Translations under genes and position numbers: made by a program
NCBI RefSeq assembly: GCF_001424645.1
Contig: NZ_LMQR01000001.1
Location: forward strand, 2,492,621 to 2,556,620
Direction of reading: 5' to 3'
Length of the DNA: 64,000 nt
Source: Frigoribacterium sp. Leaf415
Lineage (GTDB): Bacteria; Actinomycetota; Actinomycetes; Actinomycetales; Microbacteriaceae
Shown: in pieces, positions 1 to 7,831 of the stretch
How positions within the stretch are numbered: position 1 is the stretch's first letter
Layout: every line of letters begins with the position of its first letter
Notes under the pieces: generated by a model
The model's database searches: none
What the model was told of the DNA's origin: nothing
What the model saw: the letters and a program-made list of their open reading frames with translations, nothing else

Positions 1-317
1 GTGAGGGTGCTGGCGCGCCTCCGGTCGACGACGTGGACACGCTCGGGCCGACGCCCCAGGAGGGGGAACCCGTTCAGGGCGAGCGCCGACTCGTGCGACA
101 CGACGATGTCGGAGGTCAGCCGCCCGACGACGGCACGGACCCGCAATGCGTGCCGTTGTCGAGGGTCGGCCGCGACCCACGTCTCTGCCGACAGGTACGT
201 GCCGGGGGCGAGTCGGACGAGCTCGTCGACGCGAGCTCGTCGTCGCAACTCGTGGTCGTCACGACCACTGCGCAGCCAGGTCGCTCGGCGGATGATCTCG
301 TCGTCAGGTGTCGGCAC
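1..317 (-). CDS. Partial protein resembling AbiEi-type antitoxin / DUF559-associated family (N-terminal part)
   Basis: Reading leftwards from a GTG at 317 the frame stays open to the window edge and gives about 105 residues. It begins VPTPDEIIRRATWLRSGRDD and contains RLAPGTYLSAETW and VSHESALALNGFPLLGR. A short basic N-terminal helical region followed by a 'pGtY' turn and a 'SHeSAL.lhGlPl' segment is typical of a family common in Microbacteriaceae, annotated as AbiEi-like antitoxins or hypothetical proteins. The C-terminal part, which in relatives often carries a DUF559 nuclease-like domain, lies outside the window. No clear ribosome binding site precedes the GTG, so the start is tentative. 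Family assignment is from memory of conserved segments. Confidence 0.5.
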   Translation of the reverse strand, partial: MPTPDDEIIRRATWLRSGRDDHELRRRARVDELVRLAPGTYLSAETWVAADPRQRHALRVRAVVGRLTSDIVVSHESALALNGFPLLGRRPERVHVVDRRRASTL

Positions 318-384
318 GGTGTCGAGCCTGACGGACCGACGTGACCCGCGCCTCCTGCCGTCGTCGGCCTGTGGAGAACGTCGC

Positions 385-450
385 GAAACCCCAGGAAGTC
401 ACCGAGACCCCGGCTCGCGCACGGGGGTCTCAGCGACTTCCTGGGGTCTC
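385..450. terminator. Large imperfect hairpin between two leftward genes
   Basis: Arms 385-411 and 424-450 are complementary at 24 of 27 positions with a 12-nt loop. It lies downstream of the leftward NUDIX-like gene, so it probably ends that transcript. The rest of 318-464 holds one GGAGGCGCG-family copy at 347-355 and nothing coding that I can support. Confidence 0.6.
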
Positions 451-464
451 GGCAGGCGCGGCGG

Positions 465-1013
465 CTAGTGCAGGGCGCCGACGGAGGCGAGGGCGCTGCG
501 CAGCAGGGTGCCGCGGCCGCCCTCCATCTCGGCGGCGACCTCGTCGGAGGCAGCCTGGTGCGGCGTCAGCCAGGTGAGCTCCAGGGCGTCCTGCCGCGGG
601 TCGCAGGTGCCGGTCACGGGCACCACGTAGGCGAGCGACACGGCGTGCTGACGGGGGTCGGTGTAGACCGACGAGCCGGGCAGCGGGAAGTACTCGGCGA
701 CCTGGAACGGCACCGGCGACGGAGGCAGCTGCGGGAAGGCCATCGGCCCGAGGTCTTTCTCGAGGTGACGGAACAGGGCGGTGCGCAGGCTCTCGCCGTA
801 CATCACCCGGCCGGAGACGAGCATGCGCGAGATCGACCCCTCGTCGGAGGCGCGGAGCAGCACTCCGACCTCGGTCACGACCCCCATGCCGTCGGTTCGC
901 ACGGGCACGGCCTCGACGTAGAGGATCGGCAGGTGCTGCCGCGCCTGGAAGAGCTCGTCCTCCGAGAGCCAGCCGGGATTGGGGTCGGGGTCGGGTGTCC
1001 GCACGGAGCTCAT
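465..1013 (-). CDS. NUDIX hydrolase family protein (DUF4916)
   Basis: This 182-residue soluble protein matches the actinobacterial DUF4916 group, a divergent NUDIX-fold family of unknown substrate. Visible landmarks are an N-terminal GWLSEDELFQ segment, the central strand LPILYVEAVPVR, the segment GRVMYGESLRTALFRHLEKD where a NUDIX box would sit, and a C-terminal LTWLTPHQA. The canonical GX5EX7REUXEEXGU box is not intact, so hydrolase activity is uncertain. The ATG at 1013 follows TAAGAA by 6 nt, suggesting a leaderless transcript. Length fits the family. Confidence 0.75.
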   Translation of the reverse strand: MSSVRTPDPDPNPGWLSEDELFQARQHLPILYVEAVPVRTDGMGVVTEVGVLLRASDEGSISRMLVSGRVMYGESLRTALFRHLEKDLGPMAFPQLPPSPVPFQVAEYFPLPGSSVYTDPRQHAVSLAYVVPVTGTCDPRQDALELTWLTPHQAASDEVAAEMEGGRGTLLRSALASVGALH

Positions 1014-1099
1014 GGCCCATTCTTACCGGCTCGACGGCCCGATCGCGTGACGTGACGCTACGGGCGAACAGCACCGGCCCCGATGTCGGCACCCGTCGC

Positions 1100-1111
1100 T
1101 AGGCTCGGCCC
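1100..1111 (+). promoter_or_regulatory. Leaderless-type promoter box (TAGGCT) for the esterase gene
   Basis: TAGGCT at 1100-1105 sits 6 nt before the ATG at 1112, the spacing expected when transcription starts at the initiation codon. There is no Shine-Dalgarno sequence. Confidence 0.5.
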
Positions 1112-1825
1112 ATGGTGCAGATCGACCCGTCCCTCGTCCAGTGGTCCGCCGTCGAGGCCGAGCGTGACGGGCGGCCCCTGCTCGTCCTGCTGCACGGCGT
1201 GGGCTCGCACGAGGGCGACCTGATCGCGCTCGCCCCCTACCTGCCGCAGCAGTTCGTGGTCGCGTCGCTGCGGGCACCACTGCCCCACGGCGACGGGTTC
1301 TCGTGGTACCCGCTGTCGACTCCCGGTGCGCCCGACCTGGGCGCCGTCGACGACGCGGCCGAGGCCGTGCTCGCCTGGCTCGACTCGCTCGGGGCGCACC
1401 ATCCGTCCGTCAGCCTGCTCGGGTTCTCGCAGGGCGGGTCGCTCTCGCTGCAGCTGCTCCGTCACGCGCCCGAGCGGTTCGCGTTCGCGGCCGTGCTCGC
1501 CGGGTTCGTGGTCCCCGCCGCGGGCGACGACGCCACGCTCGAGCGCGCGGCCGCACGCGACGACGCCGTCACGGCCGCCCGCCCCGCCGTCTTCTACGGT
1601 CGCGGCGACGTCGACCAGGTCATCCCCGCCGACGCCGTCGAGCGCACGTCCGCCTGGCTCGAGACGCACGCCGACGCCGAGCAGACCGTCTACCCCGGGC
1701 TGGCCCACGGCATCTCGCAAGAAGAACTCGACGACCTCAACGCGTTCATCGGCCGTGTGACCGCCGCCCCGGCCGCCGACGCCGACGCACCCGTGTCGGT
1801 CGCCGGCGCCGACTCCACCGACTGA
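1112..1825 (+). CDS. Alpha/beta hydrolase, phospholipase/carboxylesterase family
   Basis: The 237-residue protein has the alpha/beta-hydrolase order of the Abhydrolase_2 (YpfH-like) esterases. It shows LVLLHGVGSHEGDL near residue 25 (oxyanion strand), the nucleophile elbow LLGFSQGGSLSLQLL near 105, VFYGRGDVDQVIP with the acid Asp near 165, and YPGLAHGISQEELDDL with the catalytic His near 200. It is probably a cytoplasmic serine esterase for short acyl esters; substrate unknown. The C-terminal 25 residues are a low-complexity Ala/Asp tail. The start is set by the upstream TAGGCT box. Confidence 0.85.
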   Translation: MVQIDPSLVQWSAVEAERDGRPLLVLLHGVGSHEGDLIALAPYLPQQFVVASLRAPLPHGDGFSWYPLSTPGAPDLGAVDDAAEAVLAWLDSLGAHHPSVSLLGFSQGGSLSLQLLRHAPERFAFAAVLAGFVVPAAGDDATLERAAARDDAVTAARPAVFYGRGDVDQVIPADAVERTSAWLETHADAEQTVYPGLAHGISQEELDDLNAFIGRVTAAPAADADAPVSVAGADSTD

Positions 1826-1863
1826 TCCGGGCCCGCCCCGGCCCTCTAGCCCCAACGAACGAA

Positions 1864-1872
1864 GGAGGCGCG
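1864..1872 (+). promoter_or_regulatory. Ribosome binding site made of the dispersed GGAGGCGCG repeat
   Basis: The sequence GAAGGAGGCGCGCGATGG places a copy of the genome-dispersed 9-mer 2 nt before the ATG at 1875, so that its GGAGG half sits 6 nt upstream and serves as the Shine-Dalgarno sequence. Confidence 0.5.
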
Positions 1873-1874
1873 CG

Positions 1875-2552
1875 ATGGCGACGCTCTCGGTGTCCGGTTC
1901 CGCCACCCACCGCCACCGTGCCGAGCGCGGTGTCGTCCACCTCACCGTGGGCTTCGACGGTGACGACCGCGAGAGGGTCGTCCGCGACACCGCCGCCGTG
2001 CACTCCCGCCTCACCGAGCAGGCGACGGCCTGGCGCCGCCAGGAGGCCGCCACCTGGTGGAGCGCCCGGAGCGTCTCGGTCGCGGTCGAGACCGAGGCGG
2101 CGACCGACCGGGGCGACGGGGGCGACGCGACCCGCGCCTCCTCTGGGGTGCTGTTCCGTACGCGGGCCGACGTCGACGTGCGGTTCAGCGACTTCGACGC
2201 GTTGGCCTCGTGGGTGGGCGACGTCGCCCTCGAACCCGGCGTGACCGTCGACTGGATCGAGTGGTCGCTCAGCCATGCCCGCCGGCCCGAGGTCGAGAAG
2301 GCCGTGCGGGTCGCCGCCATCGCCGACGCCGTCACCCGGGCCGGCGACTACGCCGAGGCACTCGGGCTCGGGCGACCGACGCTGCAGTCGGTGTTCGAGC
2401 CGGGGCTGCGGCCGGGTGCTCCCGGTGGCGGCAGCCCGTTCGGCCTGGCCCGTGCTGCCGCGACGTTCTCGTCGGGCGGCCTCGTCACCTTCGACCTGCA
2501 CCCCGACGACATCGAGGTCTCCGCCGAGGTCAGCGCCGACTTCGTCGCCTGA
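1875..2552 (+). CDS. SIMPL domain-containing protein (DUF541)
   Basis: The 225-residue protein begins MATLSVSGSATHRHRAERGV, the usual start of SIMPL/DUF541 proteins, followed by alternating strand and helix segments such as VDVRFSDFDALASWVGDVA and the conserved pair GVTVDWIEWSLS and VEKAVRVAAIADAVTRAGDYAEALGLG. No signal peptide is visible, so it is probably cytoplasmic, unlike many SIMPL proteins. It lies 49 nt after the esterase gene in the same direction. Around residues 83-95 the sequence GDATRASSG is encoded by a copy of the dispersed GC-rich repeat (2128-2142), placed in a surface-linker-like stretch. The biochemical role of the family is not settled. Confidence 0.85.
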   Translation: MATLSVSGSATHRHRAERGVVHLTVGFDGDDRERVVRDTAAVHSRLTEQATAWRRQEAATWWSARSVSVAVETEAATDRGDGGDATRASSGVLFRTRADVDVRFSDFDALASWVGDVALEPGVTVDWIEWSLSHARRPEVEKAVRVAAIADAVTRAGDYAEALGLGRPTLQSVFEPGLRPGAPGGGSPFGLARAAATFSSGGLVTFDLHPDDIEVSAEVSADFVA

Positions 2553-2919
2553 CCCGCCTGCTCCCCCGCGCCCCGGCCCTGCCACCCGGCCTCCCCTGCC
2601 CCTGCCCCTGTGTCACCGTCTCGGTGTGCAAATCGCGACAACCGGACTTCGACACGCCGGGCGACGGCGGACATGAGCGGCGCGTCGTCGCGACGATGTC
2701 GGGTTGTGCACACCCAGGAGCGTGCCGCCGGTCGGGTTCGGCACGCCAGGGGCTCGCCGCCGGTCGGGTTCGGCACGCCAGGGGCTCGCCGCCGGTCGGG
2801 TTCGGCACGCCAGGGGCTCGCCGCCGGTCGGGTTCGGCACACGCCGACCCGAGCGGCTGGTCCGATTCCGGTTCCGGCACCCCGGGGTGCCGCGCCGCCC
2901 GTCGGCCCGGCGCCCCACC
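2553..2919. repeat. Non-coding repeat cluster between convergent genes
   Basis: This 367-base interval holds no gene I can support. It contains a composite repeat: a 32-bp block at 2627-2658 beginning TGCAAATCGCGACA and ending GACACGCC, a loosely complementary partner ending about 2712, then a 32-bp tandem array at 2724-2840. Related blocks are at 40.6-40.74 kb and 52.9-53.02 kb. Confidence 0.6.
2724..2840. repeat. 32-bp direct tandem repeat, about 3.7 units
   Basis: Units start at 2724, 2756, 2788 and 2820 with core GTCGGGTTCGGCACGCCAGG. Copies are essentially identical and directly abutting, with no unique spacers, so this is a minisatellite and not a CRISPR array. Confidence 0.85.
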
Positions 2920-4179
2920 TCAGAGCAGCCGGTGCCACACCCCTTCGACGCCGATCGGCCCGAACCCGACGGCTTCGTTGACGGCGAGCATGGGCCGGTT
3001 CTCCTCGGCGTTGAACGTCAGCACGGCCGGGCGGCCCGGCTTCTCCACGGCCAGACGGTCGAGGTTGGCGACCTTCACCAGCCAGCCCAGCCGGTGCCCG
3101 CGGTGCTCCCGTCGCACGAGGGTCATCTGCTGCATCGCGGGCCGCGACGCGTCGTCGGGCACCGCGAGGTCGGAGCACGCGACGAGCCGGCCCGTCGGCA
3201 CGTGCTCGGCCGCCGCGGTCAGCGAGGCCCGCCCGCTCGTGGCCCGTCGCCGCTCGGCCTCGACGAGGCGTTCGACGGTCCAGACGTCCTCGGGCTCGGG
3301 CACGTCGCCCATCGGCGCATCGGTGCTCAGGGCGGTCGCCATGGCCGCGACGTCGGACTGCCAGAGCCGGGGGGTGGGGCCCGACCAGGTGTGGACGCGA
3401 TACTCGTCCCCCGCCGCGGCGAGCGCCTCGGAGCGGATCGCGGCCAGCGCCTCCTCGTCCACCGGAAGGGGCAGGCGGCTGATGCGCTCGACCTGGCCGA
3501 GCGCGTAGCCGCGCGACAGCGCGAACCGGACCTCCGAGGAGGCGCGGGGCACCCAGCCGTGACCGGTCGAGGCCTCGAGGCGGTCGGCCGGGGCGGTCGT
3601 GGGGGCCGAGCCTGCGGTGGGGCCCTGGCCTGCGGTGGCGCCCTGGCCCGAGGCCACGCCCTGGCCGGACGCGACGTCCTGGCCGGAGGCGACACCCTGG
3701 CCGGAGGCGACGCCCTGGCCCGACGCGACGAAGGCGATGGCGTCGGTGCGGCCGGCGGCGCGGGCGACGGCCTCGAGGTGGTCGAGCAGGGCCGTGCCGA
3801 GGCCCCGGCGGCGGTGCTCGGGCGCGACGGCGACCCAGAGCCAGCAGGTCGTGACGGCCGGGTCGGCGAGCGTCTCGTACGTGGCCCGACCGACGATGCG
3901 TCCCTCGGCCCGCACCACGAACAGTCGCCGTGGCGTGAACGGGTCGTGCCACTGCGGCAGCTGCTCGGCCGGCGCGAAGTCGAGGTCGCCGAAACCGAGC
4001 ACCTCGGTCTGGACGGCGTTCTCGAGGGCGATCGCCTCGACGTAGGCGGCGACGCGGTCGGCGTGGTCGGGGCGGTCGGCGTGGTCGCCGTCGGGGTCTG
4101 CGTCGGCGTCACGGTCGGCGGCGGGACGGGGCTCGAGAGTGCTGGGCACGACGATCTCGTCGATCACGATGTCGGTCAC
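2920..4179 (-). CDS. GNAT family N-acetyltransferase with two GNAT-like halves and an internal hexapeptide repeat
   Basis: The 419-residue protein has a first GNAT domain with LFVVRAEGRIVGRATYET, CWLWVAVAPEHRRRGLGTALL (the acetyl-CoA loop RRRGLG), then a second GNAT-like half containing TLVRREHRGHRLGWLVKVANL and NEAVGFGPIGVEGVWHRLL near the C-terminus. Such paired GNAT proteins occur in actinobacteria with unknown substrates. Just after the first acetyl-CoA loop the fold is interrupted by VASGQG-type hexapeptide repeats (about 3590-3730). The GTG at 4179 is chosen because GGAG lies 5 nt upstream; an ATG at 4251 would add 24 residues. Confidence 0.8.
   Translation of the reverse strand: MTDIVIDEIVVPSTLEPRPAADRDADADPDGDHADRPDHADRVAAYVEAIALENAVQTEVLGFGDLDFAPAEQLPQWHDPFTPRRLFVVRAEGRIVGRATYETLADPAVTTCWLWVAVAPEHRRRGLGTALLDHLEAVARAAGRTDAIAFVASGQGVASGQGVASGQDVASGQGVASGQGATAGQGPTAGSAPTTAPADRLEASTGHGWVPRASSEVRFALSRGYALGQVERISRLPLPVDEEALAAIRSEALAAAGDEYRVHTWSGPTPRLWQSDVAAMATALSTDAPMGDVPEPEDVWTVERLVEAERRRATSGRASLTAAAEHVPTGRLVACSDLAVPDDASRPAMQQMTLVRREHRGHRLGWLVKVANLDRLAVEKPGRPAVLTFNAEENRPMLAVNEAVGFGPIGVEGVWHRLL
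3595..3730 (-). repeat. In-frame 18-bp coding repeat (VASGQG hexapeptides)
   Basis: Five VASGQG/VASGQD units followed by degenerate ATAGQG and PTAG units are encoded in frame inside the GNAT gene. The unit is 18 bp, so copy-number change would not shift the frame. Confidence 0.8.
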
Positions 4180-4304
4180 GGGGGCTCCGGGGTCGAGGCG
4201 GGGACGTCGTCCGCCGCCCGGCAGGGCAGCCGACCAGAGTAGCGCCGTCATCCGCAGCCGCGCCAGGGGGCGACGACCCGACGCGCGAGGCGTAGAACGG
4301 GTCG

Positions 4305-4730
4305 ATGAGCGACCCCTTCGACCTCGACCGGTTCGTCGACGCGCAGGACGCCGGCGGCACCCACGACCGGGCCCTCGACGAGCTGCGCCGCGGACGGAAG
4401 TCGTCGCACTGGATGTGGTTCGTCTTCCCTCAGATCGCAGGCCTCGGCCGCAGCGGCATGGACCGCACCTACGCGATCCGCTCGCTCGACGAGGCGCGGG
4501 CCTACCTCGCGCACCCCGTGCTCGGCCCGAGGCTGCGCGAAGCGGCGGGCCTGGCCGCAACAGCGGAGGCGGTGAGCGTAGACGAGCTGATGGGTGGCGT
4601 CGATGCCCTCAAGCTGCGGTCGTCGATGACCCTCTTCGGCCGGGCCGACCCGTCCGAGCCCGCGTTCCGGGCGGTGTTCGACCGCTGGTTCGACGGCGTC
4701 GAGGACGACCTGACCGTCGCCCGCCTCTGA
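4305..4730 (+). CDS. DUF1810 domain-containing protein
   Basis: The 141-residue protein shows the family signature nearly throughout: DLDRFVDAQ at the N-terminus, KSSHWMWFVFPQIAGLGRS in the middle, YAIRSLDEARAYLAHPVLGPRL, and LKLRSSMTLFGRA near the C-terminus. DUF1810 proteins are small, all-alpha and of unknown function, and length fits. The gene is divergent from the GNAT gene with about 125 bp between starts, so the two promoters share this interval. Confidence 0.9.
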   Translation: MSDPFDLDRFVDAQDAGGTHDRALDELRRGRKSSHWMWFVFPQIAGLGRSGMDRTYAIRSLDEARAYLAHPVLGPRLREAAGLAATAEAVSVDELMGGVDALKLRSSMTLFGRADPSEPAFRAVFDRWFDGVEDDLTVARL

Positions 4731-4775
4731 GCTCTTCGGCGCCCCCGCGTCGCGAGACGGCTCGTCCCCGGACGA

Positions 4776-4812
4776 GGAGGCGCGGGTCACCGCCCACAGG
4801 CACCGCGCCTCC
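4776..4812. terminator. Hairpin formed by an inverted pair of the dispersed 9-mer
   Basis: GGAGGCGCGG at 4776-4785 and CCGCGCCTCC at 4803-4812 are perfect 10-bp arms with a 17-nt loop. It lies just after the DUF1810 gene and just before the promoter of the peptidase gene, a plausible terminator position. Confidence 0.5.
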
Positions 4813-4836
4813 CCTGCCGGTGTCGGCGCCCACGGC

Positions 4837-4849
4837 TACGCTCGTCCGC
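4837..4849 (+). promoter_or_regulatory. Leaderless-type promoter box (TACGCT) for pip
   Basis: TACGCT at 4837-4842 lies 7 nt before the ATG at 4850, with no ribosome binding site. Confidence 0.5.
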
Positions 4850-5845
4850 ATGCCCCCGCTCTACCCCGAGATCGAACCGTACGACTCCGGCCTGCTCGAC
4901 GTCGGTGACGGCCAGCACGTCTGGTGGGAGGAATGCGGCAACCCCGACGGCAAGCCGGTGGTCTTCCTGCACGGCGGGCCCGGCAGCGGGTCGTCGCCCG
5001 CGCATCGCCGCCTGTTCGACCCGCGGCGGTACCGCATCGTGTTGCTCGACCAGCGCGGGGCGGGCCGCAGCACGCCGCGCGCGGGCACCTTCGGCACCGA
5101 CCTCTCCACGAACACGACACCGCACCTCGTGGCCGACCTCGAGACGTTGCGCGAGCACCTGGGCATCGACCGCTGGCAGGTGTTCGGCGGCTCGTGGGGG
5201 TCGACCTTGGCACTCGCCTACGCCGAGACCCACCCCGACCGGGTCACCGAGCTCGTGCTGCGCGGCATCTTCACGCTGCGACAGAGCGAGCTCGACTGGT
5301 TCTACGAGGGTCCGGCGTCGAACGTGCTGCCCGACCGGTGGCAGGGCTACCTCGCCCCGGTGCCGGTCGACGAGCGCCGACCGGGCGGACTGATCGAGGC
5401 CTACTCGCGCCTGCTCGCCGACCCCGACCCGGCCGTGCACGGGCCGGCCGCCGTCGCGTGGTCGTCGTGGGAGGCCTCGGCGATCACCCTGCTGCCCCGC
5501 CCCGACCTGGTCGAGCGGTACTCCGACCCGGCGTTCTCCCTGGCCTTCGCCCGCATCGAGAACCACTACTTCGTCCACCGTGGCTTCCTCGACGAGGGCC
5601 AGCTCATCCGTGACGCGCATCTCGTCGCGCACATCCCGACGGTCATCGTGCAGGGTCGCTACGACCTGTGCACTCCGGCGACCACGGCCTTCGACCTGCA
5701 CGCGGCCCTTCCCGACGCCCAGTTCGTCCTGGTCGACGACGCCGGGCACGCGTTCGACGAGCCGGGCATCCTCGAGGCGCTGATCGCGGCGACCGACCGG
5801 TTCGCCGACGTACCGACCGCAGCCGACGACGAGGGGACCCGATGA
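4850..5845 (+). CDS. pip: Proline iminopeptidase
   Basis: This 331-residue cytoplasmic serine peptidase removes N-terminal proline from peptides (family S33). Landmarks in order are WWEECGNPDGKPVVFLHGGP with the HGGPG oxyanion motif near residue 40, DQRGAGRSTP near 70, the nucleophile elbow VFGGSWGSTLALAYA near 112, the cap region with WSSWEAS near 205, RYDLCTPATTAFDLHAALP carrying the acid Asp near 270, and DDAGHAFDEPG with the catalytic His near 298. Length and motif order match the family closely. Its stop overlaps the next start as ATGA, so it is coupled to the epimerase gene. Confidence 0.93.
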   Translation: MPPLYPEIEPYDSGLLDVGDGQHVWWEECGNPDGKPVVFLHGGPGSGSSPAHRRLFDPRRYRIVLLDQRGAGRSTPRAGTFGTDLSTNTTPHLVADLETLREHLGIDRWQVFGGSWGSTLALAYAETHPDRVTELVLRGIFTLRQSELDWFYEGPASNVLPDRWQGYLAPVPVDERRPGGLIEAYSRLLADPDPAVHGPAAVAWSSWEASAITLLPRPDLVERYSDPAFSLAFARIENHYFVHRGFLDEGQLIRDAHLVAHIPTVIVQGRYDLCTPATTAFDLHAALPDAQFVLVDDAGHAFDEPGILEALIAATDRFADVPTAADDEGTR

Positions 5846-6699
5846 CCGTCGTCCTCGCCGGCTGCGGCGACCTCGGCACCGAGGCCGCCCTGCGGTTCGT
5901 CGCCCTCGGGCACCGCGTCCTCGGCCTCCGTCGCTCGGCGGGCAAGCTCCCGGCCTCGATCGAGGGCGTCTCGATCGACCTGAGCACCACCCGCCCCACG
6001 CTCCCCGCCGACACCGAGGTCGTCGTCGTCGCCCTCTCGGCCGGGTCGCGTGACGTCGACACCTACCGGGCGTCCTACGTCGACGGCCTGCGCACCGTCC
6101 TCGACGCACTCGACGAGGCCGGGGCGGTCGACGCCCGGGTGCTCTTCGTCTCGTCGACCGCCGTGTACGACGTCGACGACGGCAGCGTCGTCGACGAGGC
6201 GACGCCAGCGACCGGGGCCTCTCCGACGGCCGAGGTGATCCTCGAGGCCGAGGCCCTGCTGCACGAGCGTCGCCCCGACGGGGTCGTCCTACGCCTCGGC
6301 GGCATCTACGGCCCGGGGCGAGAGCGACTCATCACCCAGGTGCGCGACGGCGAGGCGCGCCTGGCCGAGCCTGCCGGCAGCTCGCCGCACACGAACCGCA
6401 TCCACCGGGACGACGCGGCGGCCGCGATCGTGCACCTCACCACCACCTCAGGGCCGACCGACGTCCTGTACGTGGGGGTCGACGACGAGCCGTCGAGGCT
6501 CGACGACGTGCTGGCGTTCGTGGCCGACGAACTGGGGGTGCCCGTGCCGCCGAGCGCGCCTCCTCGGGGCCGTCAGGCCGGTGGCGACAAGCGGCTGTCG
6601 AACGCACGACTGCGTGGCACCGGGTTCACGTTCGCGTACCCGACCTTCCGCGATGGCTACCGTGCCGTGATCGCGGGCCAGGGCGTGCGGCACCCCTGA
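5842..6699 (+). CDS. NAD-dependent epimerase/dehydratase (extended SDR-like)
   Basis: The 285-residue protein opens with a Rossmann dinucleotide-binding strand MTVVLAGCGDLGTEAALRF, an atypical GxGxxG (GCGDLG), followed by VVVVALSAGS, FVSSTAVYDVDDG, VLRLGGIYGPGRERL and HTNRIHRDDAAAAIV, the order found in the YeeZ/epimerase group of extended SDRs. The usual YxxxK pair is not evident: the Tyr of AVYD is followed by ASPTAEVILEAEALL, so catalysis may differ or be absent. Translation is coupled to pip by a 4-nt overlap. Substrate unknown. Confidence 0.82.
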   Translation: MTVVLAGCGDLGTEAALRFVALGHRVLGLRRSAGKLPASIEGVSIDLSTTRPTLPADTEVVVVALSAGSRDVDTYRASYVDGLRTVLDALDEAGAVDARVLFVSSTAVYDVDDGSVVDEATPATGASPTAEVILEAEALLHERRPDGVVLRLGGIYGPGRERLITQVRDGEARLAEPAGSSPHTNRIHRDDAAAAIVHLTTTSGPTDVLYVGVDDEPSRLDDVLAFVADELGVPVPPSAPPRGRQAGGDKRLSNARLRGTGFTFAYPTFRDGYRAVIAGQGVRHP

Positions 6700-6801
6700 A
6701 CCGGTCCCGCCCGGCGCACGAGAACGCCGCCGAGCGGACGGGGCACCGCACTCGGCGATGTCCGGTCCACTCGACGGCGTGTTCGAGGGTGGGTCGGCGA
6801 T

Positions 6802-7695
6802 CTAGTGGATCGGCGTGCCACCCGTCACGGCGATGGTCTCACCGCTGATGTAGCTCGACTCCTGGCTGGCCAGGAACACGAACGACGGGGCCAGCTCGAC
6901 GGCCTGGCCGGGGCGACCGTAGGCGGCCTCCGAGCCGAAGGTCTCGATCTTCTCGTTCGGCACGAACGCGGGCTGCAGCGGCGTCCAGACGGGGCCGGGC
7001 GCGACGCCGTTGACGCGGATGCCGCGCTCGGCGAGCTGCTGGGCCATGGCGCGGGTCCAGTTCGCGATGCCGGCCTTCGACACGGCGTACTCGGCGAGGT
7101 CGGGCGACGGCTGGAAGCCCTGGATCGACGAGGTCGTGATGATCGACGCCCCCGGCTGCAGGTGCTTCGAGGCGGCCTTGGTCAACCAGAACAGCGGGTA
7201 GATGTTGGCCTTGAGGACGTGGTCGAGCGTCTCGGTCTCGAAGTCGTCGATGCTGCTGACGGTCGGCATGACGCCGGCGATGATCGCCAGGATGTCGAGG
7301 CCGCCGAGCTCGGCGACCGTCTTCTCGACGACGTCGACGTTGGTCTGCTCGACCTGCAGGTCGCCGGGCAACAGCACGGCGGTACGACCTGCCTCGCGGA
7401 CGAGTGCGGCGACCTCCTCGGCCTGGCACTGCTCCTCGGCGAGGTAGCTCAGCGCGACGTCGGCACCCTCGCGGGCGAAGGCGATGGCCGTCGCGCGGCC
7501 GATGCCGCTGTCGGCACCGGTGACGAGGGCCTTGCGGCCGGCGAGGCGACCGCTGCCGACGTAGCTGGTCTCGCCGTGGTCGGGCTCGGGCTTCATGGCG
7601 TGGACGTCGCCGGGAGCGCTCTGCTGCTGGTGCTCGAACGGAGGCTGGGGGTACTGGGTGACGGGGTTCTGCGGGGTGTACATGTTGTCTGCCAT
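6802..7695 (-). CDS. SDR family oxidoreductase (YghA-like)
   Basis: The 297-residue classical short-chain dehydrogenase has the long N-terminal extension typical of the YghA/general-stress SDR group (YTPQNPVTQYPQPPFEHQQQ). NAD(P) binding is shown by ALVTGADSGIGRATAIAFA (TGxxxGxG) near residue 55, NNAG is replaced by IIAGVMP, the catalytic Ser is in ITTSSIQGFQ, and YAVSKAGIANWTRA gives YxxxK. The C-terminal SSYISGETIAVTGGTPIH is diagnostic of this subfamily. Relatives reduce aldehydes or are induced by stress; the substrate here is unknown. Confidence 0.9.
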   Translation of the reverse strand: MADNMYTPQNPVTQYPQPPFEHQQQSAPGDVHAMKPEPDHGETSYVGSGRLAGRKALVTGADSGIGRATAIAFAREGADVALSYLAEEQCQAEEVAALVREAGRTAVLLPGDLQVEQTNVDVVEKTVAELGGLDILAIIAGVMPTVSSIDDFETETLDHVLKANIYPLFWLTKAASKHLQPGASIITTSSIQGFQPSPDLAEYAVSKAGIANWTRAMAQQLAERGIRVNGVAPGPVWTPLQPAFVPNEKIETFGSEAAYGRPGQAVELAPSFVFLASQESSYISGETIAVTGGTPIH

Positions 7696-7831
7696 GCCCC
7701 CCGGTGTACGCGGCGGCGCCGCTGCGTCGGCCCAGCTTGTACCCCTGCCGGCCGCGACGTCACCGGCCGCGAGGCGACGAGCGGACCCGAGGAGGCGCGG
7801 CGCGGCCCCCGGGGAAAGATACGGTGGTCGC

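Noticed and set aside
2724..2840. Possible CRISPR array
   Set aside because: The 32-bp units abut directly with no unique spacers, and no cas genes are in the window.
4180..4251. Longer N-terminus (ATG 4251) for the double GNAT protein
   Set aside because: The GTG at 4179 has a good GGAG ribosome site, and the extra 24 residues look like promoter-region sequence.
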